64,000 nucleotides of DNA from Algorimicrobium sediminis (GCF_042684585.1 NZ_JBHULS010000006.1:1-64000); one strand, 5' to 3'; shown: positions 8,321 through 16,311, numbered from the stretch's first letter. Program-made: numbers and translations. The notes: generated from the letters alone by a model not told the origin.

Positions 8321-8358
8321 ACAGTTAACGAGTGTTATTTAGTGTTAAGAAGTGTTAA
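8321..8358 (-). promoter_or_regulatory. Four tandem direct repeats, probable response-regulator boxes
   Basis: AGTGTTAA (8351), AGTGTTAA (8341), AGTGTTAT (8331) and the degenerate ACAGTTAA (8321) recur with an exact 10-bp period. On the minus strand they read TTAACACT and lie 58-95 nt upstream of the peptide start, just before an AT-rich segment with an imperfect -7 element (TATGCTTTG, about 8297-8305). OmpR-family regulators bind this kind of repeat, and the same cassette encodes one. Confidence 0.65.
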
Positions 8359-8524
8359 TTGGAGGAAATAAATTTCCAAGAGAGGAAGTCAGTCGTGATG
8401 TTTTAGTTGGTTTGATTTGGTGTCAGCGTTGGCAGGGCAGGCTCTTTTGGTTTTTTTATGTGGTGGGAGTTGCGGAGGGAAAAAACCAAATGTGCCTGCC
8501 GAGGGTTGGCTTTTTTTCAACCTT

Positions 8525-8659
8525 GTGCCCAACGGTCTAGGCTATGAGTAGTTGCGTGGGTTAGCACTAAACTTTGCAAGTACACACCAAACTGAAAATC
8601 CGCGAGGATTTTCAGAAGTAGGCGAGAACAAGCAATTACTTATAGCCATTGTTGTGTGC
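8525..8659 (-). repeat. attC-like site E
   Basis: This site joins cassettes 5 and 4. The arms 8540-8555 (GGCTATGAGTAGTTGC) and 8632-8647 (GCAATTACTTATAGCC) pair at 14 of 16 positions. An inner perfect hairpin, CTGAAAATCC-GCGA-GGATTTTCAG, lies at 8592-8615. AAC is at 8531-8533 and GTT at 8651-8653, a 123-nt span. The GTGCCC tag matches 2201-2206 across 6.3 kb and the GTGTGC tag matches 9355-9360. Confidence 0.85.
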
Positions 8660-9050
8660 TGGCTTTTTTTCGGTTAAACATTTTTTTTATATTCGGACTA
8701 ATTATTAGCAATATTAAATAGTCAATTATTAAACTTACAATCAAATATACATATTGATAATTCAAATCAATTTTATCTCCTAAATTCCCGTCTAAATATT
8801 CGCTAAAAACTGTTGTTGGGATAATTCCTTTTGCATAATATAAAATAAAATAATTCCACGCAAAACTTTGTAGGCCTGCAATTTTTGAAGTCGGTTCAGG
8901 TAAAGACAGATAAAGAATTAGAAAAAATATAATTTCAATTCCTAGAAGTAAAAGCAAGGATTTTTTAGTTTGATTAAGTCCAATCAAATTCCGATTTGGG
9001 TTTTTGAATCCAAATATTATCCAAGGAATTAATAATAGTATTGAAATCAT
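8640..9050 (-). CDS. Cassette 5: hypothetical membrane protein
   Basis: 136 aa with about four hydrophobic helices (near 2-14, 32-50, 62-78 and 96-118) and a basic C-terminus (IKKMFNRKKAS). No family recognised. Its start overlaps the stop of the preceding small lipoprotein gene, so the two are translationally coupled and probably act together. The stop (8640-8642) lies beyond the cassette boundary at 8651, so the last three codons are supplied by the attC-like site. The C-terminus would change if another cassette followed. It may equally be an inner-membrane immunity-type or unknown accessory protein. Confidence 0.7.
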   Translation of the reverse strand: MISILLLIPWIIFGFKNPNRNLIGLNQTKKSLLLLLGIEIIFFLILYLSLPEPTSKIAGLQSFAWNYFILYYAKGIIPTTVFSEYLDGNLGDKIDLNYQYVYLIVSLIIDYLILLIISPNIKKMFNRKKASTQQWL

Positions 9051-9343
9051 CCTTCTTCAGTCCACTTTTTTGTTGACGACTTAAAAACTTTAGATTCTCC
9101 AACGCTCAATCCATACCAAACTATATAAGTTGAGTCAGTTTCCATTTCATAAAATGCAGGACTATCCATTTTTTCATTTAGTCCAAGTTCAGTTACATCT
9201 TTTGGCAATCGGTTATTTGTTTTCTTAAACTTCTCAACTTTTTCAATTAGCATTTCAGCATATTCTTGTCGGTCATTTTTGAATTCGCAACTGTAGGTAC
9301 CAATTAATAGAACTATGGTCAATATTTTAATTATCGGTTTCAT
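9047..9343 (-). CDS. Cassette 5: small putative lipoprotein
   Basis: 98 aa from the ATG at 9341-9343. An earlier in-frame start at 9388 lies outside the cassette and is rejected, because the 9343 start gives a lipoprotein-like signal (MKPIIKILTIVLLIGTYSC, Cys at 19). The mature part has a helical segment (RQEYAEMLIEKVEKFKKTNN) and a short beta-rich tail. No family recognised. The start is 20 nt inside the minus-strand boundary GTTGTGTGC, and the leader AAGCTAAAAAA resembles that of cassette 2. The gene overlaps the downstream membrane-protein gene by 4 bp. Confidence 0.75.
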   Translation of the reverse strand: MKPIIKILTIVLLIGTYSCEFKNDRQEYAEMLIEKVEKFKKTNNRLPKDVTELGLNEKMDSPAFYEMETDSTYIVWYGLSVGESKVFKSSTKKWTEEG

Positions 9344-9354
9344 TTTTTTAGCTT

Positions 9355-9677
9355 GCACACAACTGGTTATATGAGCATAAATATACACGTTTATTTGGTA
9401 AATTGTCGGGATATCGTAACTTTTTAGTGTTGTTTAGCAAAAATAGTTAAGCCAAGTGTTTAAGTTTATTTCCGCAAAAAACAAGCACCTTTCGTAGCTA
9501 AAACAATAAAAGCGGCACCTAAAAACAATAAAAATACTCTTAAGTAATTACCGCACTAAATTAGTTTTTATGTTCTAAATAAAATAAAGTCAGGGTTTAT
9601 TTGCTTCAAAATAAACAAACAAAAATGGTAGCTAAATTTAAAAACCCTTTGATAGCAAAGCTTTCAAAGGGTTTCTG
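9355..9677 (-). other. Array 5' boundary half-site and gap to ssrA
   Basis: The last cassette tag GCACACAAC is at 9355-9363, but unlike the inner boundaries it is not followed by a long palindrome: I find no partner for the GGTTATATGAGC arm. On the minus strand this is the 5' edge of the array, where an attI-like site would sit. The rest of the gap to ssrA is AT-rich with no gene, and I see no integrase. Confidence 0.5.
9642..9674 (-). terminator. ssrA intrinsic terminator
   Basis: AAACCCTTTGA (9642-9652) and TCAAAGGGTTT (9664-9674) form an 11-bp stem immediately after the 3' end of ssrA on the minus strand. Confidence 0.75.
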
Positions 9678-10069
9678 TGGAGTCGGAGGGAATCGAACCC
9701 TCGTCCAAACAAGTCATTAAAGGGCTTTCTACACGCTTATTCTTTTCTTGTTTTTTCGTGCGTAAGCTGGTTAAAGACAACCTACTTACGCCTTATCTTC
9801 TTTAGCTTCACACATGTGTCAAAGCAGCACATATGCTATATTAACTTTTACGATGCCTCTGTTAGAACGCCGTTAATCAAGGCTTTCTGGAGACATTTAG
9901 CTTGTACACCTTGTGTACCGTGGCCAATCTTACTGTAATTCAGATTAGGCAGCTAAAGCGTAGTTATTCTCGCCGTTTATAAAGTTGACCTAGCCTTTTA
10001 CGTGTTTCAATGTCATTACACGACGTGCTTACCGTTTAAATAATCTCGCTGTCAAAACCAGTCGACCCC
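9678..10069 (-). ncRNA. ssrA: tmRNA (transfer-messenger RNA)
   Basis: On the minus strand the RNA begins GGGGTCGACTGG and ends CGACTCCA. The two ends form the tRNA-like acceptor stem with one G-U pair. The T arm GGGTTCGATTCCC is present near 9690. The mRNA-like part encodes a tag ending GENNYALAA followed by TAA (9945-9974), a typical Flavobacteriia tag with the protease-recognised ALAA end. It rescues stalled ribosomes with SmpB. The 3' CCA is not encoded. ssrA 3' ends are common insertion points for genomic islands, and the cassette array lies just downstream. Confidence 0.95.
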
Positions 10070-10315
10070 ATTTAAGTATGGCATGTTTAAAACCATAAAC
10101 AACCACTTGCCTTTTTTAGGTGTTTAAAATATAATGTCATTTCAAACTTTCAAAAGGACAGCGAAGTTAGCAAAAAAAAGTTGTGCAACAACGCAAATCC
10201 ACGTATTTTCGTGCAAAATATATACCAAATTTAGGTTGTTGGAATATTTTAAACAAAAAAATAGGACAATAACCTACAAAAAGGTAAATCTAATCTTTTA
10301 AATACGTTAATAGCC

Positions 10316-11518
10316 ATGAAATTTGCCATTATTAAGGAGCGAAAAAACCCACCAGACAGGCGTGTGGTGTTCTCGCCAGAAAAATTAGCTCAAGTACAAA
10401 AGCAGTTTCCAGAAGCACATTTTATTATCGAGTCTAGCGATATTCGTATTTTTCCGGACAGCGCCTACAAAAAATTAGGTTTCACTGTAACCAACGATAT
10501 TGGCGATTGCGATGTTATGTTAGGCGTTAAAGAAGTGCCTACAGCAAATTTAATTCCTAATAAAAAATATTTTTTCTTTTCGCACACCATAAAAAAGCAG
10601 CCATACAACAGGAAGCTTTTGCAGGCCATATTGGAAAAAAATATAGATTTGTACGATCATGAAACCATAATTGATCAAAATGGCTCCAGGTTAATTGGCT
10701 TTGGTCGTTACGCTGGCCTTGTAGGTGCTTATAACGGTTTTAGAGCCTTAGGCTTGCGCGATGGTTTGTTTACCCTGCCTAAAGTAGAAACACTTCCCGA
10801 TTTGCAGGCTGTAAAGAAAGAATTGGATAAAATTACCATTCCAAATATAAAAATTGTCCTTACCGGAACAGGAAAGGTTGCCTATGGTGCTAAAGAAATT
10901 TTAGATTACCTTAATATAACCCAGGTTTCCGATGCGTTATACCTAACAAGCCAATTTTCAGAACCGGTTTATTGTATGGCAGATGTTATGGAATACAATA
11001 AGCGCACAGACGGTAAAGTAGGTAACAAAGCAGAATTTTATCAGGATCCAACAGGATACGAAAGCAATTTTATGCCTTATGCTAAAGAAACCGATTTTTT
11101 TATTGCAGGTCATTTTTACGGAAATAATGCGCCTTATTTGTTTACACGACAGGAGGCGAAACATCCAGACTTTAGGATAAATTTAGTAGCCGATATTAGT
11201 TGCGATATTGATGGTCCCGTGGCTTCCACCATACGCGCATCTACCATAGCCAACCCGTTTTATGGCTACGACCCGCAAACGGAAAAAGAAGTGGAATTTA
11301 ACGCAAAAAATGCCATTACGGTAATGGCTGTAGATAATTTGCCTTGCGAACTACCAAAAGATGCCAGTGAAGGCTTTGGAAATATGTTTATGGAACACGT
11401 ATTCCCCGCTTTTTTTAATAACGATAAAGACGGTATTTTAAACCGTGCCAAAATTACCGAAAACGGAAAATTAACAAAACGCTTTGCATACCTTCAAAAT
11501 TATGTAAACGGAAGTTAG
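10316..11518 (+). CDS. Saccharopine/alanine dehydrogenase family NAD(P)-dependent oxidoreductase
   Basis: 400 aa of the AlaDh/PNT superfamily. The N-terminal catalytic half starts IIKERKNPPDRRVVFSPE, as in LYS1-type saccharopine dehydrogenases. The Rossmann nucleotide loop is GTGKVAYGA (about 184-192), followed by DISCDIDGPVASTIRAST, which resembles the saccharopine dehydrogenase substrate-binding segment. In Flavobacteriia such genes are usually annotated as lysine-forming saccharopine dehydrogenase or simply NAD(P)-dependent oxidoreductase. The precise substrate is not settled here. The gene is monocistronic with a clear terminator at 11544-11583. Confidence 0.8.
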   Translation: MKFAIIKERKNPPDRRVVFSPEKLAQVQKQFPEAHFIIESSDIRIFPDSAYKKLGFTVTNDIGDCDVMLGVKEVPTANLIPNKKYFFFSHTIKKQPYNRKLLQAILEKNIDLYDHETIIDQNGSRLIGFGRYAGLVGAYNGFRALGLRDGLFTLPKVETLPDLQAVKKELDKITIPNIKIVLTGTGKVAYGAKEILDYLNITQVSDALYLTSQFSEPVYCMADVMEYNKRTDGKVGNKAEFYQDPTGYESNFMPYAKETDFFIAGHFYGNNAPYLFTRQEAKHPDFRINLVADISCDIDGPVASTIRASTIANPFYGYDPQTEKEVEFNAKNAITVMAVDNLPCELPKDASEGFGNMFMEHVFPAFFNNDKDGILNRAKITENGKLTKRFAYLQNYVNGS

Positions 11519-11543
11519 TTAGCGCGCTTATTGTATCTATAAA

Positions 11544-11583
11544 AATAAAGCCCTTTTTTAAGTTATTAACAAAGGGCTTTATT
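11544..11583 (+). terminator. Intrinsic terminator
   Basis: AATAAAGCCCTTT (11544-11556) and AAAGGGCTTTATT (11571-11583) form a 13-bp stem with A- and T-rich flanks. It can act on both strands and separates the convergent dehydrogenase and GNAT genes. Confidence 0.85.
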
Positions 11584-11667
11584 AATGTTTGTTTAGAATT
11601 AAAAATGTTTAAAACATTGTTTAAGTTTCCAATCATTGCTTTGTGAAAGTTTGATGGCTGCAAGCAA

Positions 11668-12129
11668 TTATAAATTTTTGTAAATGCCTAACATATCAAA
11701 AGCAACCCCTTTTAAATGCTTCCGATATTTTTTTTCTACCTCGTAAAAATAATCATCAAAAAAAGGTAAAGCGCTGGGTACAATATTGGCCTTTATTTGG
11801 TTGTAACCTTGGCTAATGGCACGGGACTCCATAACGCGCAACAATTTTGCGCCAATGCCTTGGCGCTTGTGGCTTTGCTGTACGTATAAACCGGCTAGCA
11901 TATTGCCTTGCGTAAAATAGGCAAAACCTACAATATGGTTTGCTTGTTCAGCAATTATAAAGTAGTCCTTTTCAATACGTGTGGTCCATTTTTTTGTGTT
12001 GTTGGCGCCCAATGCCCAAACATTTAATTGTTGTTCTGTTAACTGCTTGCTACTAATTTGGCTAATAGCATGTTTGTAAACAGATAAAATTTGGGGCAAA
12101 TCGGTTTGTTTGGCCTCACGTATTTCCAT
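11668..12129 (-). CDS. GNAT family N-acetyltransferase
   Basis: 153 aa, a single GNAT domain. Motif A is visible as GLYVQQSHKRQGIGAKLL (about 81-98) with the acetyl-CoA-binding RQGIGA loop, and a C-terminal FFDDYFYEVEKKYRKHL segment is of the kind seen in many small GNAT enzymes. Substrate unknown. It stands alone on the minus strand, convergent with the dehydrogenase gene. Homologues acetylate small amines, peptides or protein N-termini, and nothing nearby tells which. Confidence 0.9.
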   Translation of the reverse strand: MEIREAKQTDLPQILSVYKHAISQISSKQLTEQQLNVWALGANNTKKWTTRIEKDYFIIAEQANHIVGFAYFTQGNMLAGLYVQQSHKRQGIGAKLLRVMESRAISQGYNQIKANIVPSALPFFDDYFYEVEKKYRKHLKGVAFDMLGIYKNL

Positions 12130-12288
12130 GGTTTAATGCGTTTTTTTGGATACTCAAGCAATTATTGGTTTAAAAAAGTAATTTGGTGGCTTGTTTTAAC
12201 TTTCCAAAATACCACGCAAATATAGCTTAAAATTTGCTTGGGTTTTTTTATCCTAATAATTGGGTTAGGTAAAACTAGCGTATACTTG

Positions 12289-13146
12289 TTAAATTCTGAA
12301 GGTGCCACCTACAGATAGTACACTTTCAACAAACAGAAAATCTTGTTTAGCACTGTCAAAAGCGGCATTTGTTGTTTTAATATCGGGCATATTTATATAG
12401 CCACCTCTTAAGTCTGCTTGAATAAAAAAGTATTTAAAAAAGGTTAAATTTAAACCAGCAGTTACCGATAGGCCATAACCAGATATGTGAAAATCGTCAT
12501 GTCTTTTTTTCTGTAATAGGGTGCTATTTGTTTTTGGAAACAAAGCACCAGCGCCAAAACCTTCGGTAATATTTATTTGAAAAATATCTGTTTCTGAAAT
12601 TCCAAAAATAGAAGAAATATCGTCAAACCTGCCAATTTCAAAATAAACATAGTTTAAACCATCGGTGTGTTCAAACATTAAAAAATCTTCAGTGGCTTGT
12701 ATGGCGGCTTGGTTATAGTTCCCGTTGTAGGCAGACCCTGGAGCATCATCGGGTAAGTTTATATACCCATTTATATTGGTAAATTGGTTTTGGGTCATAA
12801 CATATTTCATATGATCCACAGCAAAAGCCAAATAATAATGGTCCGAAAAAAAGTAACCTATTTTAAAATTAGTTTGTGGTATGGTTATACGTGTTGGGTT
12901 TATATAGTCTATATGCCAACCTTTTGGTTTGTCGTGCGCCTGCACGTTGCTTAACGTAAAATCGTAGTTTTCACCCTTAAACCTAATATCAGATCTGGAG
13001 TAGGCTTCACGGTTACCACCCCAGCTAAAAAACAGCTTTCCTTTTTGATGGGCGGTATAAGGTACTTTTATGTTTTCCTGCGAAAAAACAGGTATCATTA
13101 TCAGGCTAAAAAAAACCAATATTAGGCATTTGTAAATAGGTGTCAT
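12289..13146 (-). CDS. Outer-membrane beta-barrel protein, hypothetical
   Basis: 285 aa with a signal peptide (cut near VFSQ at 20-23) and a series of amphipathic beta-strands (for example NFKIGYFFSDHYYLAFAVDHM and LSVTAGLNLTFFKYFFIQADLRGGYI), ending in a hydrophobic barrel-like strand. It is probably an outer-membrane barrel of unknown function. It stands alone between the GNAT gene and kdsA, both on the same strand but well separated. Confidence 0.75.
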   Translation of the reverse strand: MTPIYKCLILVFFSLIMIPVFSQENIKVPYTAHQKGKLFFSWGGNREAYSRSDIRFKGENYDFTLSNVQAHDKPKGWHIDYINPTRITIPQTNFKIGYFFSDHYYLAFAVDHMKYVMTQNQFTNINGYINLPDDAPGSAYNGNYNQAAIQATEDFLMFEHTDGLNYVYFEIGRFDDISSIFGISETDIFQINITEGFGAGALFPKTNSTLLQKKRHDDFHISGYGLSVTAGLNLTFFKYFFIQADLRGGYINMPDIKTTNAAFDSAKQDFLFVESVLSVGGTFRI

Positions 13147-13303
13147 TTTTCTGCTTTACCATGTTATAAGCAGCGTTAGACGCATAAAAGGTAGCTTCCT
13201 TAACAGGTAAATTGCAAAAAAAATGAAATTAATTTATAAGCCTCTGGTTGTCAGATTTTTCTGACTACAAAAAAGTTTCTTAAAAAGGTTTCGCCATAAG
13301 TGC

Positions 13304-14122
13304 TTATAAATTTACAATGGTTTTTCTAATGGCTACTAAATTGGTAAGTAATTTTTCAAGATTATCTAAATGTAGCATATTAGCCCCATCGCTTTTGGCT
13401 TTAGCTGGGTCGTAATGAGTTTCTATAAACAGGCCATCTACATTGTTAACAATACCGGCTCTTGCTATAGTTTCAATCATGTCTGGGCGTCCGCCAGTTA
13501 CACCAGCAGTTTGGTTAGGCTGTTGCAAGGAGTGTGTTACATCTAGTATGGTTGGCGCATATTCCCGCATGGTTGGAATGCCTCTAAAGTCTACAATCAT
13601 ATCTTGGTACCCAAACATAGTGCCGCGGTCTGTAATCCATGCTTTGTTGCTACCAGAATCTTTTACTTTTTGTACGGCATGCTTCATAGCCTCCGGACTC
13701 ATAAATTGTCCTTTTTTTAAATTTACAACTTTACCTGTTTTAGCTGCAGCCACAACCAAGTCTGTTTGGCGCACTAAAAAGGCTGGAATTTGTAAAACAT
13801 CTACATAGGCAGCGGCCATAGCAGCATGGGAAACTTCATGAATATCTGTTACGGTTGGAATTTGAAATGTTTCGGAAACTTTTTTTAAAATTTTCAACGC
13901 CTTTTCATCACCAATACCCGTAAAACTGTCTATCCGGCTCCTGTTTGCTTTTTTAAAACTACCTTTAAAAATAAACGGAATTTCAAGCTTGTCGGTAATG
14001 CTTACTATGCGTTCGGCAATGCGTAGCGCCATAGCTTCATTTTCAATAGCACAAGGACCAGATAAAAGAAAAAAATTATTGGCAGCGGTGTGTTTTATAT
14101 TCGGGATGGAGTGTAATGTCAT
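13304..14122 (-). CDS. kdsA: 3-deoxy-8-phosphooctulonate synthase (KdsA)
   Basis: 272 aa, the usual KdsA length. It condenses phosphoenolpyruvate with D-arabinose 5-phosphate to Kdo-8-phosphate, the precursor of the lipopolysaccharide inner core, in the cytosol. Recognisable segments are FFLLSGPCAIEN (18-29), FKGSFKKANRSRIDSFTG (about 52-69), TDIHEV (about 95-100), LQIPAFLVRQTDL and the C-terminal HYDPAKAKSDGANML loop. A good -7 element lies 21 nt upstream of the start. It is transcribed divergently from typA and is not linked to other kds genes here. Confidence 0.97.
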   Translation of the reverse strand: MTLHSIPNIKHTAANNFFLLSGPCAIENEAMALRIAERIVSITDKLEIPFIFKGSFKKANRSRIDSFTGIGDEKALKILKKVSETFQIPTVTDIHEVSHAAMAAAYVDVLQIPAFLVRQTDLVVAAAKTGKVVNLKKGQFMSPEAMKHAVQKVKDSGSNKAWITDRGTMFGYQDMIVDFRGIPTMREYAPTILDVTHSLQQPNQTAGVTGGRPDMIETIARAGIVNNVDGLFIETHYDPAKAKSDGANMLHLDNLEKLLTNLVAIRKTIVNL

Positions 14123-14511
14123 TTTAATTGTTATTTAAAACACAAAGTTACGCATTTAAATTCTAATTTTTTTGGTGCCTAATATGGCTTATTCTGCAAA
14201 TTAAATTATGCGTAATAAAAATACTTAAAACCTAAATTTTTGCTTCTCAACCTCACGTAAACTATTTTAAATTTGGATAACTTGTAACGAAAGGTTGGTT
14301 TAAAGTTAGGTTTAAATGCTAATTAGCTACAAGGTAAAAACTATATATTTTTACGAAGAACGGACGCAGGAATTGATTTGTTTTGAAGTATTTTCCTACA
14401 AAATATGACTTCTAACTGCAATATTACGAGCTCATTAACATTAATTAGGTCAGGTCTTTAATACCTAAATAATTTAATGTACATTTGCCCGCTCAAAATA
14501 AGGCACAATAT
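14123..14511. promoter_or_regulatory. Divergent kdsA/typA intergenic region
   Basis: The 389-bp gap holds promoters for both neighbours and no gene. For kdsA a minus-strand TAACTTTG lies at 14143-14150. For typA a plus-strand TACATTTG lies at 14480-14487. That -7 element overlaps an upstream in-frame TTG, which is why I start typA at the ATG at 14512. Confidence 0.65.
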
Positions 14512-16311
14512 ATGGCTCAAATTAAAAATATTGCAATCATTGCTCACGTTGATCATGGTAAAACAACTTTGGTCGACAAAATTATGTTTCACTGTCAGCT
14601 GTTTCGTGAAAATGAAAACACAGGCGATTTAATTCTGGATAATAACGATTTGGAACGCGAACGGGGTATAACCATTACATCTAAAAACGTTTCGGTTATA
14701 TACAAAGGCACAAAAATTAATATTATAGATACGCCTGGTCACGCCGATTTTGGTGGCGAAGTGGAACGTGTTTTAAATATGGCAGATGGCGTTTGTTTGC
14801 TTGTAGATGCCTTTGAAGGGCCTATGCCACAAACCCGTTTTGTATTGCAAAAAGCCATCGATTTAGGTTTAAAACCTTGTGTGGTAATTAATAAAGTAGA
14901 TAAAGAAAACTGCACCCCAGACGAAGTTCACGAAAAAGTATTCGATTTAATGTTTGAATTGGGCGCAGAGGAGTGGCAACTAGATTTTCCGGCAGTGTAC
15001 GGATCAGCCAAAAATAATTGGATGAGCACCGACTGGAAAAACCAAACTGAAAATATAGAACCGCTATTGGATATGGTGGTAGAACATATTCCTTCGCCTA
15101 AAATTCCGGAAGGAAACACCCAAATGCTTATTACGTCGTTAGATTTTTCATCCTTCACTGGGCGTATAGCTATTGGTCGTTTAACTCGTGGCGAACTTCA
15201 TGTTGGTCAGCAAATTTCGTTGGTTAAACGCGATGGTTCCATTGTTAAAAATAAAATTAAAGAATTACACACCTTTGAGGGTGTTGGACGTAAAAAAGTG
15301 GAGTCCGTAGCTCCTGGCGATATTTGTGCCATTGTGGGGCTGGAAGGTTTTGAAATTGGCGATACCGTAGCGGATGCCGAAAACCCGGAAGGTTTAAAAA
15401 CAATTGCCATAGACGAACCAACCATGAGCATGCTTTTTACCATTAACGATTCGCCATTTTTTGGTAAAGATGGTAAATTTGTTACCTCACGCCATATTAA
15501 AGACCGCTTATACAAAGAACTTGAAAAAAACTTGGCATTGCGGGTTGAAGAAACCGATAGCGCCGATAAGTTTATGGTGTTTGGTAGAGGTGTTTTGCAC
15601 CTATCGGTTTTAATTGAAACCATGCGCAGAGAAGGTTACGAGTTACAAATTGGACAACCACAGGTTATTATTAAAGAAATTGATGGTGTAAAATGCGAAC
15701 CGGTTGAAGAAATGACTATCGATTTGCCAGAACACGTGTCTGGAAAAGCCATAGAAATGGTAACCATGCGTAAAGGCGAAATGACTAGTATGGAAGCTAA
15801 AGGCGACCGTATGGTGTGTCAGTTTGTGGTACCATCGCGAGGTATTATTGGTTTGCGAAATCAATTATTAACGGCCACCGCCGGCGAGGCTATTATGGCA
15901 CACCGTTTTAAAGAGTATCAGCCCCTAAAAGGCGGTATTCCAGAGCGTCAAAATGGGTCTTTGGTTTCCATGGAAAAAGGACAAGCCATTCCGTATTCTA
16001 TTGATAAGTTGCAAGAACGTGGTAAGTTTTTTATAGATCCAGGTGAAGATATTTACGAAGGTCAAGTAATTGGTGAAAACTCGCGTGGCGACGATATGGT
16101 TGTAAACGTAACCAAAACTAAAAAATTAAGTAACGTTAGAAGCTCTGGTGCAGACGATAAGGCGAAAATAGTTCCAGCTATTAAATTTTCATTGGAAGAA
16201 GCGCTAGAGTATATTCAAAAAGATGAGTATGTAGAGGTAACACCAAATCATATTCGCCTACGAAAAATATTATTAACGGAAGTAGAGAGAAAGCGAAACA
16301 AAGCAATCTAA
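14512..16311 (+). CDS. typA: Translational GTPase TypA/BipA
   Basis: 599 aa, typical for TypA/BipA, a ribosome-associated GTPase related to EF-G that helps 50S assembly and stress adaptation. The G1 motif AHVDHGKTT (about 11-19), switch region RERGITI, G3 DTPGHADFGGEVERVL and G4 NKVDKE are intact, and the characteristic C-terminal domain includes the RGIIGLRNQLLTATAGEAIM segment. Start chosen at MAQIKN because the promoter -7 element (14480-14487) overlaps the only upstream in-frame start. Confidence 0.97.
   Translation: MAQIKNIAIIAHVDHGKTTLVDKIMFHCQLFRENENTGDLILDNNDLERERGITITSKNVSVIYKGTKINIIDTPGHADFGGEVERVLNMADGVCLLVDAFEGPMPQTRFVLQKAIDLGLKPCVVINKVDKENCTPDEVHEKVFDLMFELGAEEWQLDFPAVYGSAKNNWMSTDWKNQTENIEPLLDMVVEHIPSPKIPEGNTQMLITSLDFSSFTGRIAIGRLTRGELHVGQQISLVKRDGSIVKNKIKELHTFEGVGRKKVESVAPGDICAIVGLEGFEIGDTVADAENPEGLKTIAIDEPTMSMLFTINDSPFFGKDGKFVTSRHIKDRLYKELEKNLALRVEETDSADKFMVFGRGVLHLSVLIETMRREGYELQIGQPQVIIKEIDGVKCEPVEEMTIDLPEHVSGKAIEMVTMRKGEMTSMEAKGDRMVCQFVVPSRGIIGLRNQLLTATAGEAIMAHRFKEYQPLKGGIPERQNGSLVSMEKGQAIPYSIDKLQERGKFFIDPGEDIYEGQVIGENSRGDDMVVNVTKTKKLSNVRSSGADDKAKIVPAIKFSLEEALEYIQKDEYVEVTPNHIRLRKILLTEVERKRNKAI

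Larger units (their letters stand above)
1..9363 (-). mobile_element. Integron-like gene-cassette array (no integrase visible)
   Basis: Five cassettes lie head to tail, read on the minus strand: 8651-9363, 2198-8533, 1145-2077, 632-1026 and 85-512. Each begins with GTT plus a six- or seven-base tag and ends with the exact reverse complement of that tag plus AAC: GTGTGC, GGGCAC, GGCGGTA, ACCTGC and AGGCAC respectively. Between cassettes sit long imperfect palindromes of uniform size (AAC to GTT 125, 124, 126 and 123 nt). On the minus strand each reads tag-AACAAYG...CGTT-tag, as in canonical attC sites. Most cassette genes are on the minus strand, with start codons close to the GTT boundary. 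Neither an intI gene nor another recombinase lies inside or beside the array in this window, so it may be a cluster of attC sites lacking an integrase, or the integrase may be elsewhere. The array continues beyond the left edge. Confidence 0.85.

Noticed and set aside
8352..8540. 62-codon plus-strand reading frame next to site E
   Set aside because: It crosses the cassette boundary, has no family resemblance and no promoter. It is more likely the non-coding 5' part of cassette 4.
9678..9710. ssrA 3' end duplicated as attL/attR of an island in this window
   Set aside because: I could not find a second copy of the T-arm/acceptor sequence anywhere in 1-9600. It may lie outside the window.
11454..11663. 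69-codon minus-strand frame between dehydrogenase and GNAT genes
   Set aside because: It overlaps the terminator at 11544-11583 and the end of the dehydrogenase gene and has no recognisable features.
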